Source: JAWLBY01 sp041687455
GTDB lineage: Bacteria; Pseudomonadota; Gammaproteobacteria; Xanthomonadales; Xanthomonadaceae
DNA: 64,000 nt
Assembly (NCBI GenBank): GCA_041687455.1
Contig: JAWLBY010000002.1
Location: forward strand, 248,001 to 312,000
Direction: 5' to 3'
Part shown: positions 8,636-16,029 of the stretch, piece after piece
How the letters are laid out: every line of letters begins with the position of its first letter
How positions within the stretch are numbered: the stretch's first letter is position 1
Notes under the pieces: model-generated
The model's database searches: none
What the model saw: only the letters and a program-made list of their open reading frames with translations
Told to the model about the DNA's origin: nothing
Made by a program: the position numbers and the translations under genes

Positions 8636-9228
8636 GGCGTCCACTCGGCGAGCAGTGTCGACGGTTCCGGGCGGGCCCGCTCGATCGGCTCGCAGGTCGG
8701 GGTGCCGACGTGGATGAAGCCGACGATCCGTTCGTGCGCGGCCAGTCCGAGCCGCTCCGTGATCTCGCTGTCGTAGGCTGGCCAGCCGGTCAGCCACTGC
8801 GCGCCGAAGCCGAGCGCCTGGGCGGCCTGCAGCAGCGCGAAACAGACGCATCCGGCCGACAGCAGTTGCTCCTGTTCCGGGATCCGGTCTGTTTCACGCG
8901 GACTGCAGATCACGATCAGTACCAGCGGCGCGTGGCTGAAGCGGCGGCGATCCTTGTCGAGCATCGCAGCGGTTGCCTCCGGACTGCGGCGCCGCTGCCG
9001 CTCGGCGACCAGCTCGCCGAGCCGATCGCGGGAATCACCACGGACCGCCAGCAGCCGCCACGGGGTCAGCTTGCCGTGGTCCGGCACCCGGATGGCCGAG
9101 CGCAACAGCCGATCCAGCTCGGCGTCGTCCGGACCCGGTGCCGACAGCGTGCGGGCCGGGGTCGAGCGGCGGCGATCGAGCAGTGCGAGGGCATCGGAAG
9201 TGCTCGACGGGGCAGTGTTGGACGTCAT
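8632..9228 (-). CDS. YdjA-like nitroreductase
   Basis: A 198-residue flavoprotein of the nitroreductase family, YdjA branch. Visible marks are ALLDRRRSTPAR near the N-terminus (FMN phosphate-binding arginines), VPDHGKLTPWRLLAV, a SAGCVCFALLQAAQALGFG helix and the C-terminal ERIVGFIHVGTP. These proteins bind FMN and reduce nitro or quinone compounds with NAD(P)H; the natural substrate is usually unknown. The stop overlaps the GTG start of the exonuclease gene, so the two are probably translationally coupled. The gene is divergent from the DUF1631 gene across a 150-nt region rich in inverted repeats. Confidence 0.85.
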   Translation of the reverse strand: MTSNTAPSSTSDALALLDRRRSTPARTLSAPGPDDAELDRLLRSAIRVPDHGKLTPWRLLAVRGDSRDRLGELVAERQRRRSPEATAAMLDKDRRRFSHAPLVLIVICSPRETDRIPEQEQLLSAGCVCFALLQAAQALGFGAQWLTGWPAYDSEITERLGLAAHERIVGFIHVGTPTCEPIERARPEPSTLLAEWTP

Positions 9229-9258
9229 GGGTCGGGTCCGTTATCGCATCATTTTCCG

Positions 9259-9342
9259 AAAGCGTGATGTAGCGCTCGCTTTAGGCTGACAAAAGGTGCG
9301 TGGTTCACGCTTTTCTGCCCCAAATGGTCACTAAACTGACCA
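9259..9342. promoter_or_regulatory. Divergent promoter region with three inverted repeats
   Basis: Between the divergent nitroreductase (start 9228) and DUF1631 (start 9379) genes are three short inverted repeats: AAAGCG/CGCTTT (9259-9264 and 9277-9282), GCGTG/CACGC (9298-9302 and 9306-9310), and TGGTCA-CTAAAC-TGACCA (9325-9342). The last has perfect 6-bp arms with a 6-bp spacer and looks like a dimeric regulator site. No confident -35/-10 pair can be assigned. Confidence 0.4.
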
Positions 9343-9378
9343 CAACGAATCCGCGGCACGGCCGCATGGCAGGCGAAT

Positions 9379-11754
9379 ATGGACTCTCAACGCTCCTCCG
9401 GCAACGTCGTCGATCTGAAAACGCGTGCCTCCGCCGTGCCATACCCGGAACTGTTCGGCGAAATCCGCGCACTGGCGTTCCGACGCCTGCCCGCGATCCT
9501 CGCCGAAGTCCTCGACCAGGCCGACGACTCGCTGTTCGAATTCGTTCGCCGCTCGAGCAGCAGCGTCGAGCAGCAGGACTACTTCGACGCGATGCGTGAG
9601 CTGCGACGGCAGCGCGCCGCGGTCGAGCAGAACTTCCGCGAGCACTTTCTCGAGACGTTCACCGCGCTGGAGCGGCAGAAGCCGTTGCAGGTCGTCGACC
9701 ACGCCCAGCAGCAAAGCGGGGGACTGTCGCTGATCGAGCCGGACGAACTCGAGGAACAGTTGGCCTGCGAGCGGATGGCGTCGGCGATCGAGCGCCGGCA
9801 CATCGACAGCCAGCTCCAGCTCGACCAGCGGATGGCCAAGCTGGTCGGACTGCCGGCGATCCCGAGCTCGGCCAATCCGATCAGTCCGGCCCATCTGTGC
9901 GCCGGCTTCCGGATCGCGCTGGCCGGCATCACGATGCAGATCCAGGCCAAGCTGGTGCTGTTCAAGCTGTTCGAAAACGAGGCGATGAGCGCGCACGGCC
10001 AGTTGCTGCACGAGGCCAACATGCGCCTGCACGAGGCCGGCCTGATTCCGGAGGCGTTGCCGGTCGCGCCGGTCGTGCGGGCACGCGAGGCAGCTCCGGT
10101 CCGGGCCGAGCGCGCCGTGGCTGATGAGCCGGCGCCGCGTCGGGCGGCCGGGGTCAGTTCCGGTTCGCTCGACAATGCCGCCGAGCCGATCGACGAACTG
10201 TTCGCGAAGGTGCAGGAAGTGTTCGCCGCCTATTCGGCCGCACGCCGGCAGGTTCGCGACGCCAACGCCGCCCCGCGCCCGCATTTTGGCGGCCGTGCGG
10301 CCGTCAACGTGCTCACCGCGCTGCAGCGGGCAATTCCGAGCAGTGTCATGCGTGCGGTCGACGACCAGCAGGTATCGCTGTGCAATCTGCTGCGGCAGGA
10401 GCTGCTCGGTCGTGGCCAGCAGATGGGACTGGCGGCGCCGAATGCCGAGATCGTCGAGCAGGATGAGCAGGCGGTGTTCCTGGTCGGCGCGCTGTTCGAC
10501 GTGATGTTGAACCAGCGCAGCTACGAGCGCGGCGCGCGCGAACAGTTCGTCCGCCTGTCGGTGCCGTACGCGAAGGCGGCGATGCTCGACGGTGGCGTGC
10601 TGGCGCAGCGCGCGCACCCTGCGCGGCGGCTGCTGAACGAGCTGGCCGAGGCCTGCGACGGCAACCACGGCGAGTCGGTATCCGAGCGCGAGCTGCTGTC
10701 GCGGGTGACCAGCGTGACCGATCGGCTGGTTTCCGAGTTCAACGAAGACATGGCGATCTTCAGCGAACTGGAACAGGAATTCCGCGCTTACATCGAGCAG
10801 TACCACCGCCGGATCGAACTGGCCGAACGGCGCGCCACCGAAGCGCAACGCGGCCGCGAGCGTCTCGAGGAGGCGCGCATCAGTGCGGCGATGGAACTGG
10901 CGCTGCTGATGGGTGCGCGCGAGGCGCCTCCGGTGCTGGACGGTTTCCTGTCGCGTTACTGGACCCACCACCTCGCGGTCGTCTCGTTGCGTGACGGCAC
11001 CGACTCGGTCCGCTTCCAGGAAGCGAAGACGGCTGGCGAAGCGCTGTGGCGCGCATTCCTCGACTGCGAGAACGGAGCGCCGGCCCCGATCGACCTGCAC
11101 CAGCACCTGCTGCCGGTGCTCGGCAGTTCGGGTCTGGCTGGCGAGGCGGCCGGCGAAGTGCTCGAGGCGGTCGACTGGGTGCTGCAGGCGGTGCGTCTGG
11201 GTCGTTGGGACACCGCGCGCAGTCATCAGTTGCCGGCATACGAGGCACCGGCCGCGATCGGTTCGGTCGTTGCGACCGATCCGCTGGCGCCGAAACCGGC
11301 GGCACCGGTTCAGCCGCCGATGCGCGAGATCGAGCTGCCGAGAGCTGTCAGCGCGGCTGCGGTCGAAGCGCCGGCCGCGGCGGTGGCCGGCACGCAGGAA
11401 GCGCCGGTCGAGGTGCCGCAGCTCGAAGTGGTCGGCGGCACCGATACGCTCGACTTCGAAGCGCGCGACGTCGAGCGGATCCGTGCGCTCGAGATCGGCG
11501 CCTGGGTGGAGTTTGTCGACGGCGACGGCATCGCCCAACCGGCCAAGCTGTCGTGGGTCAGCCCGATCTCGTCGCGGCTGCTGTTCGTCAACCGTCGCGG
11601 CATGCGGCTGTGTGCCAACTCCGCCGAGGAACTGGCGGCGATGATGAAGCAGGGCAAGCTGGTGCTGCGCGAGGTCGACAGCGCCTTCGAGCGCGCGATG
11701 TCGCAGGTGCTCGGCAAGCTGCAGGAGTCGGTGCCGGACAGCAAGGCCGGCTGA
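9379..11754 (+). CDS. DUF1631-family protein
   Basis: A large 791-residue acidic, mostly helical cytoplasmic protein of the DUF1631 family, common in beta- and gammaproteobacteria (sometimes mislabelled thymidine phosphorylase) and without an established function. The N-terminal half carries helices such as DDSLFEFVRRSSSSVEQQDYFD; residues about 430-510 are probably coiled coil (EQYHRRIELAERRATEAQRG). An Ala/Pro-rich linker at about 640-670 leads to the C-terminal block VEFVDGDGIAQPAKLSWVSP and LLFVNRRGMRL, a conserved beta-rich tail reminiscent of PilZ domains, though the canonical RxxxR motif is not evident. No enzyme motif is seen. The gene stands alone with its own upstream region and a stem-loop just after the stop. 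Confidence 0.8.
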   Translation: MDSQRSSGNVVDLKTRASAVPYPELFGEIRALAFRRLPAILAEVLDQADDSLFEFVRRSSSSVEQQDYFDAMRELRRQRAAVEQNFREHFLETFTALERQKPLQVVDHAQQQSGGLSLIEPDELEEQLACERMASAIERRHIDSQLQLDQRMAKLVGLPAIPSSANPISPAHLCAGFRIALAGITMQIQAKLVLFKLFENEAMSAHGQLLHEANMRLHEAGLIPEALPVAPVVRAREAAPVRAERAVADEPAPRRAAGVSSGSLDNAAEPIDELFAKVQEVFAAYSAARRQVRDANAAPRPHFGGRAAVNVLTALQRAIPSSVMRAVDDQQVSLCNLLRQELLGRGQQMGLAAPNAEIVEQDEQAVFLVGALFDVMLNQRSYERGAREQFVRLSVPYAKAAMLDGGVLAQRAHPARRLLNELAEACDGNHGESVSERELLSRVTSVTDRLVSEFNEDMAIFSELEQEFRAYIEQYHRRIELAERRATEAQRGRERLEEARISAAMELALLMGAREAPPVLDGFLSRYWTHHLAVVSLRDGTDSVRFQEAKTAGEALWRAFLDCENGAPAPIDLHQHLLPVLGSSGLAGEAAGEVLEAVDWVLQAVRLGRWDTARSHQLPAYEAPAAIGSVVATDPLAPKPAAPVQPPMREIELPRAVSAAAVEAPAAAVAGTQEAPVEVPQLEVVGGTDTLDFEARDVERIRALEIGAWVEFVDGDGIAQPAKLSWVSPISSRLLFVNRRGMRLCANSAEELAAMMKQGKLVLREVDSAFERAMSQVLGKLQESVPDSKAG

Positions 11755-11773
11755 CCGCGGCGCAGTGATCGCA

Positions 11774-11805
11774 GGACACGGGCCGGATCTTGCCGCCCCG
11801 TGTCC
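11774..11805 (+). terminator. Stem-loop after the DUF1631 gene
   Basis: GGACACGGG (11774-11782) pairs perfectly with CCCGTGTCC (11797-11805) over a 14-nt loop, starting 19 nt after the stop codon. There is no T-tract, so it may be a transcript-end stabiliser rather than an intrinsic terminator. The rest of the 339-nt gap up to pntAA (11806-12093) shows no coding signal; it holds three tandem GGATC units near 11999-12013 and a TAGCAT near 12060 that could be a -10 element for pntAA. Confidence 0.45.
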
Positions 11806-12093
11806 GTTCGGGCGTTTCGAAGTCGCACCGAAGCCGTTCGCGCCGAATGCTTGCGTGCGTCTGCTTCTGCCGCGGTTTGCGGCATTACCGATCCGGGTCT
11901 GCCGGTGGCGATGCCAGCCGCATCGGATGCCGGCGCCGTTGCGTTCCCGTGAGGGCTTCTTGCGGACAGCGCTGGTCTCTCGCCGGGACTGCGGCTCGGA
12001 TCGGATCGGATCGGGAAGGTCGCAGGTCATCGCACTAGCGACCGCTGCCCGCTCCACGCTAGCATCGGCGGCGGGTATCCGTCTGGGGGTGCT

Positions 12094-13230
12094 ATGTCGG
12101 TCACTGTCGTCGCGGTGCGTGAGGATGCACCGAACGAGCGTCGTGCTGCGCTGACGCCGGAGATTGCGAAGAAACTGAGGGGGCTCGGCGTCGACGCGTT
12201 GATCGAGGCCGATACCGGTCTTCGCACCGGCCTGCCCGATGCAGCCTATCCCGGCGTCGAGGTCGAGCGCGAACGCTTCGCAGCCATCGGTCGTGCCGAC
12301 GTATTGCTGAAGGTGCAGCCGCCGTCGTTCGACGACATCGCGGCGATGCGCGAAGGCAGCGTGCTGATCGGGATGCTCGCGGCGCATGCCGACGACGCTC
12401 GCGTCCGGGCGCTGCGCGATCGGCGCATCAGCGCGTTCGCGATGGAACTGCTGCCGCGAACGACCCGCGCGCAGGCGATGGACGTGCTGTCGTCGCAAGC
12501 CGGCATGGCCGGCTACAAGGCAGTGCTGATCGCCGCCCAGGCCTGCCCGAAGTTCTTCCCGATGCTGACCACCGCCGCCGGCACGATCCGGCCGGCGAAA
12601 GTGTTGATCGTCGGCGCCGGCGTCGCCGGCCTGCAGGCGATCGCGACTGCGCGACGGCTCGGCGCGCAGGTCGAAGGCTTCGACGTAAGGCCGGAAACGC
12701 GCGAGCAGATCGAATCGCTCGGCGGCAAGTTTCTCGACCTCGGCGTGTCGGCTGCCGGCAGCGGCGGCTACGCGCGCGAACTGACCGCCGAAGAGCGCGC
12801 CGAACAGCAGCGCCGGCTCGGTGATCATCTCAGGAATATCGACGTGATCGTCACCACGGCGGCGGTGCCGGGCCGTCCGGCGCCGAAGATCATCACCGAG
12901 ACGATGGTGGCCGGCATGAAGCCCGGCAGCGTCATCGTCGACCTCGCCGCCGAAACCGGCGGCAACTGCGAAGCGACCCGGCCCGGAGAGACGGTCGACC
13001 GCAACGGCGTCTCGATCATCGGCCCGCTGAACCTGCCGTCGATGGGGGCGTTGCACGCGAGCGAGATGTACGCACGCAACCTGTTCAATTTCCTGTCGCT
13101 GATGATCAGGGACGGCGCACTGAACATCGATTTCGATGACGACCTGATCGCCGGCACCTGCCTGACCCATGCCGGCGAGATCCGGCATGCGACGACCAGG
13201 CAGCGAGTCGAAGGCGCGGGAGCGGCGTGA
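12094..13230 (+). CDS. pntAA: NAD(P) transhydrogenase subunit alpha part 1
   Basis: NAD(H)-binding domain I of the proton-translocating transhydrogenase, a 378-residue soluble subunit related to alanine dehydrogenase. The N-terminus VVAVREDAPNERRAALTPE is typical. The Rossmann fold is at about residues 165-200 (KVLIVGAGVAGLQAIATARRLGA), followed by FDVRPETREQIESLGGKF, and later VITTAAVPGRPAPKIIT and the INGPLN-equivalent SIIGPLNLPS. It acts with pntAB and pntB to couple hydride transfer between NADH and NADP+ to proton entry. A GGGGG ribosome-binding site lies 5-9 nt upstream. The split alpha subunit resembles the Rhodospirillum/Xanthomonas arrangement, not the fused E. coli PntA. Confidence 0.95.
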   Translation: MSVTVVAVREDAPNERRAALTPEIAKKLRGLGVDALIEADTGLRTGLPDAAYPGVEVERERFAAIGRADVLLKVQPPSFDDIAAMREGSVLIGMLAAHADDARVRALRDRRISAFAMELLPRTTRAQAMDVLSSQAGMAGYKAVLIAAQACPKFFPMLTTAAGTIRPAKVLIVGAGVAGLQAIATARRLGAQVEGFDVRPETREQIESLGGKFLDLGVSAAGSGGYARELTAEERAEQQRRLGDHLRNIDVIVTTAAVPGRPAPKIITETMVAGMKPGSVIVDLAAETGGNCEATRPGETVDRNGVSIIGPLNLPSMGALHASEMYARNLFNFLSLMIRDGALNIDFDDDLIAGTCLTHAGEIRHATTRQRVEGAGAA

Positions 13231-13301
13231 CGCAACGACACCGGCGCGCCTGCGAGAGCCGGGATCCATTTTCCGTTTCGACCGGATCGACAGTGGCTCG
13301 A

Positions 13302-13317
13302 GCCGGGATGACGGGCA
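13302..13317. repeat. Copy of a dispersed GCCGGGATGACGGGCA element in the pntAA-pntAB gap
   Basis: This 16-mer occurs again without mismatch at 39941-39956. It sits in an unusually long 157-nt gap (13231-13387) between pntAA and pntAB, whereas pntAB and pntB are 1 nt apart. The start of the gap has GCCGGGATCCATTTTCC, which resembles the other half of the repeat family near 39927. The gap looks like an inserted or degraded palindromic intergenic repeat. Confidence 0.55.
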
Positions 13318-13387
13318 GGCAAGGCAAGCACGCGCGGCGGCATCGGCGATATCGGGTCCAGCAGCAAGCCAAACGGGGAAACACAAC

Positions 13388-13675
13388 GTGGACGGTCTGA
13401 CAGCGATCTACATCTTCATGCTGGCCGCGATCACCGGCCATGTGATCATTTCGCGGGTTCCGGTGATCCTGCACACGCCGCTGATGTCCGGCTCCAACTT
13501 CGTGCACGGCATCGTCGTGGTTGGCGGCATGGTTGCGCTGGCGCACGCCGACACCAATCTGGAACGCGCGATCGGTTTCATTGCCGTGCTGCTCGGCGCC
13601 GGCAACGCGGTCGGCGGTTACGTCGTGACCGAGCGGATGCTGGAGATGTTCAAGTCGAGCAAGGGAGGCAAGTGA
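13388..13675 (+). CDS. pntAB: NAD(P) transhydrogenase subunit alpha part 2
   Basis: A 95-residue membrane subunit forming part of the proton channel (domain II). Three helices are seen: TAIYIFMLAAITGHVIIS, FVHGIVVVGGMVALAHA and AIGFIAVLLGAGNAVGGYVV. The start is GTG 13388 (VDGLTAIY becomes MDGLTAIY), with GGGG about 8 nt upstream; earlier in-frame ATGs read through repeat DNA and do not match the family. The stop is 1 nt from the ATG of pntB, which is preceded by AAGGGAGG inside the pntAB 3' end, so translation is probably coupled. Confidence 0.92.
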   Translation: MDGLTAIYIFMLAAITGHVIISRVPVILHTPLMSGSNFVHGIVVVGGMVALAHADTNLERAIGFIAVLLGAGNAVGGYVVTERMLEMFKSSKGGK

Positions 13676-13676
13676 G

Positions 13677-15146
13677 ATGAGCCTCAACGCACTGCTCGAC
13701 CTGCTGGCCTGGGCGAGTTACTTCATCGGCGCGCTGCTGTTCATTCTCGGCCTGATGAAGATGGGCTCGCCGACCACGGCGCGCTCCGGCATCCGCTGGG
13801 CCGGCGTCGGCATGGTGCTCGCCACCGTCGTCACCTTCGTGGCCCCGTCGACCTGGGGGGCGGAATTCCCGCAGATCGACCCGATCAATCTCGGCCTGAT
13901 GGTGCTGGCGATCGCGCTGTCGTACGTGTTCTGGGTCTGGGGCAAGCGGGTCCCGATCACCGACATGCCGCAGATGGTCGCGATCTTCAACGGCATGGGT
14001 GGCGGCTCGGCGGCGGCGATCGGCGCCGCGGCGATGGTCACCTCGGCCGGCTACGGTGGCGCTGTCTGCACGCCGGAGGCGATGGCCGCGCACGAATGCC
14101 TCGGTCCGACCAAGCTGGTGCTGGCCGTGCTCGGCTCGCTGATCGGCGCGGTGTCGTTCTCCGGTTCGGTGATCGCCTGGGCCAAGCTCGACGGGCGGCT
14201 CGACAAGCGCATGACCTTCCCGGGTCAACAGGCTGCCAATCTGCTGGTGTTCGTCGCCGCGCTCGCGCTCGGTGGCTGGCTGGTGTTCGAGCTCGACATC
14301 ACGCTGGTCATCGTGTTCTTCGTCGCCGCACTGGTGTTCGGCGTGCTGATGACGCTGCCGATCGGCGGTGCAGACATGCCGGTCGTGATCTCGCTGTACA
14401 ACGCCTTCACCGGGCTTGCGGTGGCGTTCAAGGGTTACGTGCTCGGCAACGAGGCGCTGATCATCGCAGGCACGGTGGTCGGCGCCGCCGGCATGCTGCT
14501 GACGCAACTGATGGCGAAGGCAATGAACCGCCCGATCAGCAACGTGCTGTTCTCGAACTTCGGCGGCGGCGGGGCCGGCGGTGAAGAGATCGCCGGCACC
14601 CAGAAGCCGATCGAAGCGGCGGACGCCGCATCGCTGCTGTACCTGGCCGAGCGGGTCATCGTCGTGCCCGGTTACGGCATGGCGGTCGCGCAGGCGCAGC
14701 ACAAGATGTGGGAGCTGTGCAAGCAATTGATCGCACGCGACAAGGACGTCAAGTTCGCGATCCATCCGGTGGCAGGACGCATGCCGGGCCACATGAACGT
14801 GCTGCTCGCCGAGGCCGGCGTGCCGTACGACCTGATCGCCGACATGGACGAGATCAATCCCGAGTTCAAGACCTGCGACGTGGCGATCGTGATCGGTGCC
14901 AACGACGTCGTGAACCCGGTCGCGAAGACCGACAAGTCGTCACCGATCTACGGCATGCCGATCCTCGACGTCATCGACGCGAAGAACGTCATCGTGATCA
15001 AGCGCGGCAAGGGCACCGGTTTCGCCGGCATCGAGAACGCGCTGTTCTATGCCGACAACTGCCGGATGCTGTACGCCGACGGACAGGAAGCGGCGAACCG
15101 GCTGATCACCGAACTGAAGGCGCTGGATGGCGGTGGCGGACATTAG
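13677..15146 (+). CDS. pntB: NAD(P) transhydrogenase subunit beta
   Basis: A 489-residue membrane protein with about nine transmembrane helices in the first 260 residues (domain II) and the NADP(H)-binding domain III at the C-terminus. Domain III shows VIVVPGYGMAVAQAQHK, FAIHPVAGRMPGHMNVLLAE and VIGANDVVNPVAKTD, which fit the PntB NADP site; KRGKGTGFAGIEN and FYADNCRMLYAD close the protein. Together with PntAA and PntAB it makes NADPH using the proton gradient. It is the last gene of the operon; a GC-rich stem-loop follows 16 nt downstream. Confidence 0.95.
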   Translation: MSLNALLDLLAWASYFIGALLFILGLMKMGSPTTARSGIRWAGVGMVLATVVTFVAPSTWGAEFPQIDPINLGLMVLAIALSYVFWVWGKRVPITDMPQMVAIFNGMGGGSAAAIGAAAMVTSAGYGGAVCTPEAMAAHECLGPTKLVLAVLGSLIGAVSFSGSVIAWAKLDGRLDKRMTFPGQQAANLLVFVAALALGGWLVFELDITLVIVFFVAALVFGVLMTLPIGGADMPVVISLYNAFTGLAVAFKGYVLGNEALIIAGTVVGAAGMLLTQLMAKAMNRPISNVLFSNFGGGGAGGEEIAGTQKPIEAADAASLLYLAERVIVVPGYGMAVAQAQHKMWELCKQLIARDKDVKFAIHPVAGRMPGHMNVLLAEAGVPYDLIADMDEINPEFKTCDVAIVIGANDVVNPVAKTDKSSPIYGMPILDVIDAKNVIVIKRGKGTGFAGIENALFYADNCRMLYADGQEAANRLITELKALDGGGGH

Positions 15147-15155
15147 CGGCGGGTG

Positions 15156-15181
15156 AAAAAGGCGCCCCGCCGTGGGCGCTT
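15156..15181. terminator. Bidirectional terminator-like hairpin after pntB
   Basis: GCGCCC (15162-15167) pairs with GGGCGC (15174-15179). On the minus strand the stem is followed by CCTTTTTC, a good U-tract; on the plus strand only TT follows. It sits between the convergent pntB and methyltransferase genes and could end both transcripts. The rest of 15182-15278 shows nothing recognisable. Confidence 0.55.
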
Positions 15182-15278
15182 CGATTCGCGAGTCCGACCA
15201 TGGCGGATGCACACGGCGGATCGCTTGCCCGCTTGCCTGGTCGCGCCGCCATTCGCGGGCGTGTCGGCAAGACGCCAT

Positions 15279-15899
15279 TCAGTGCCGGCGATCGCCGTCG
15301 CCGCGACAGACGAACAGGTGCATCGGCAGCAGGTTGCGCCATTCGATCGATGCCGAAAGCAGCTCGAAATGCTGCCGCAGGTGCCGCCGTGCGCTGTTCG
15401 AGTACTGGTAGACCAGCAGCCGGCCGTCATCGGCGAGGATCGAGGCGGTCCGCGCGAGCACCTGCTCGCGCGGACCGCGCGGCAGCGTGCTCAGCGGAAT
15501 GCCGGAGATCACGCAATCGGCCGCGCCGAGTCGATGTCGCGCGAGTGCCTCGGCGACGTCCTCGGCCGATCCATGCACGACCGTGAGCCGACGATCATCG
15601 AATCCGCTGCGCAGGAAATCGACGAATTCGCCGTTGGTTTCGATCACCAGCAACCGCGCCCGCGGATGCATGCGTTCGAGCAGCGCCGCGGTGATCGTGC
15701 CGAGCCCGGGACCGTACTCGACGATGCACCGGGCGCGCTCGAAGTCGATCGCGTCGACCAGCCGCGCGACCACCCAGCGCGAACTCGGTGTCAGCGTGCC
15801 GACCATCCGCGGGTGACGGATGAAGTTGCGGACGAACAGCGAAAGCTGACGCTTCTGCAGTTCGGTGGCGGCGACTCGGCTCGGCGACGATCCGTCCAT
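15279..15899 (-). CDS. Class I SAM-dependent methyltransferase (PmtA/KsgA-like)
   Basis: A 206-residue methyltransferase. Motif I is VEYGPGLGTITAALLERM, the acidic end of strand 2 is LLVIETNGEFVDFL, and a GSAEDV segment and CVISGIPLSTLP (motif IV position) follow. The N-terminal FVRNFIRHPRMVGTLTPSSR is typical of the group containing phospholipid N-methyltransferases and rRNA adenine dimethylase relatives. A phospholipid headgroup is a plausible substrate, but this is inference. ATG 15899 is used because it starts the conserved region; upstream in-frame sequence is Arg-rich and unlike the family. It stands alone between pntB and the MscS-type channel gene on the same strand. Confidence 0.8.
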   Translation of the reverse strand: MDGSSPSRVAATELQKRQLSLFVRNFIRHPRMVGTLTPSSRWVVARLVDAIDFERARCIVEYGPGLGTITAALLERMHPRARLLVIETNGEFVDFLRSGFDDRRLTVVHGSAEDVAEALARHRLGAADCVISGIPLSTLPRGPREQVLARTASILADDGRLLVYQYSNSARRHLRQHFELLSASIEWRNLLPMHLFVCRGDGDRRH

Positions 15900-16029
15900 G
15901 AGGGTCGAGCCTATCGGCCTGTCGACGCGGGTCAAGCGCCGCGCGGTGCGCGGGTCGCGTGCGGTTAAGGCCTGCACGGTTGCGTCCGCTCTGGACGCGA
16001 GGCGGTGACCGGTCGCGCCGAGATGGGGT

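Noticed and set aside
11999..12013. Three tandem GGATC units upstream of pntAA
   Set aside because: Too short to distinguish from chance in GC-rich DNA.
9331..13386. A very long open frame (1351 codons) on the minus strand across the DUF1631 and pntAA genes
   Set aside because: It is antisense to two clear genes and its translation is rich in Arg, Gln, His and Ala with no domain, as expected for shadow frames in DNA of about 69% GC.
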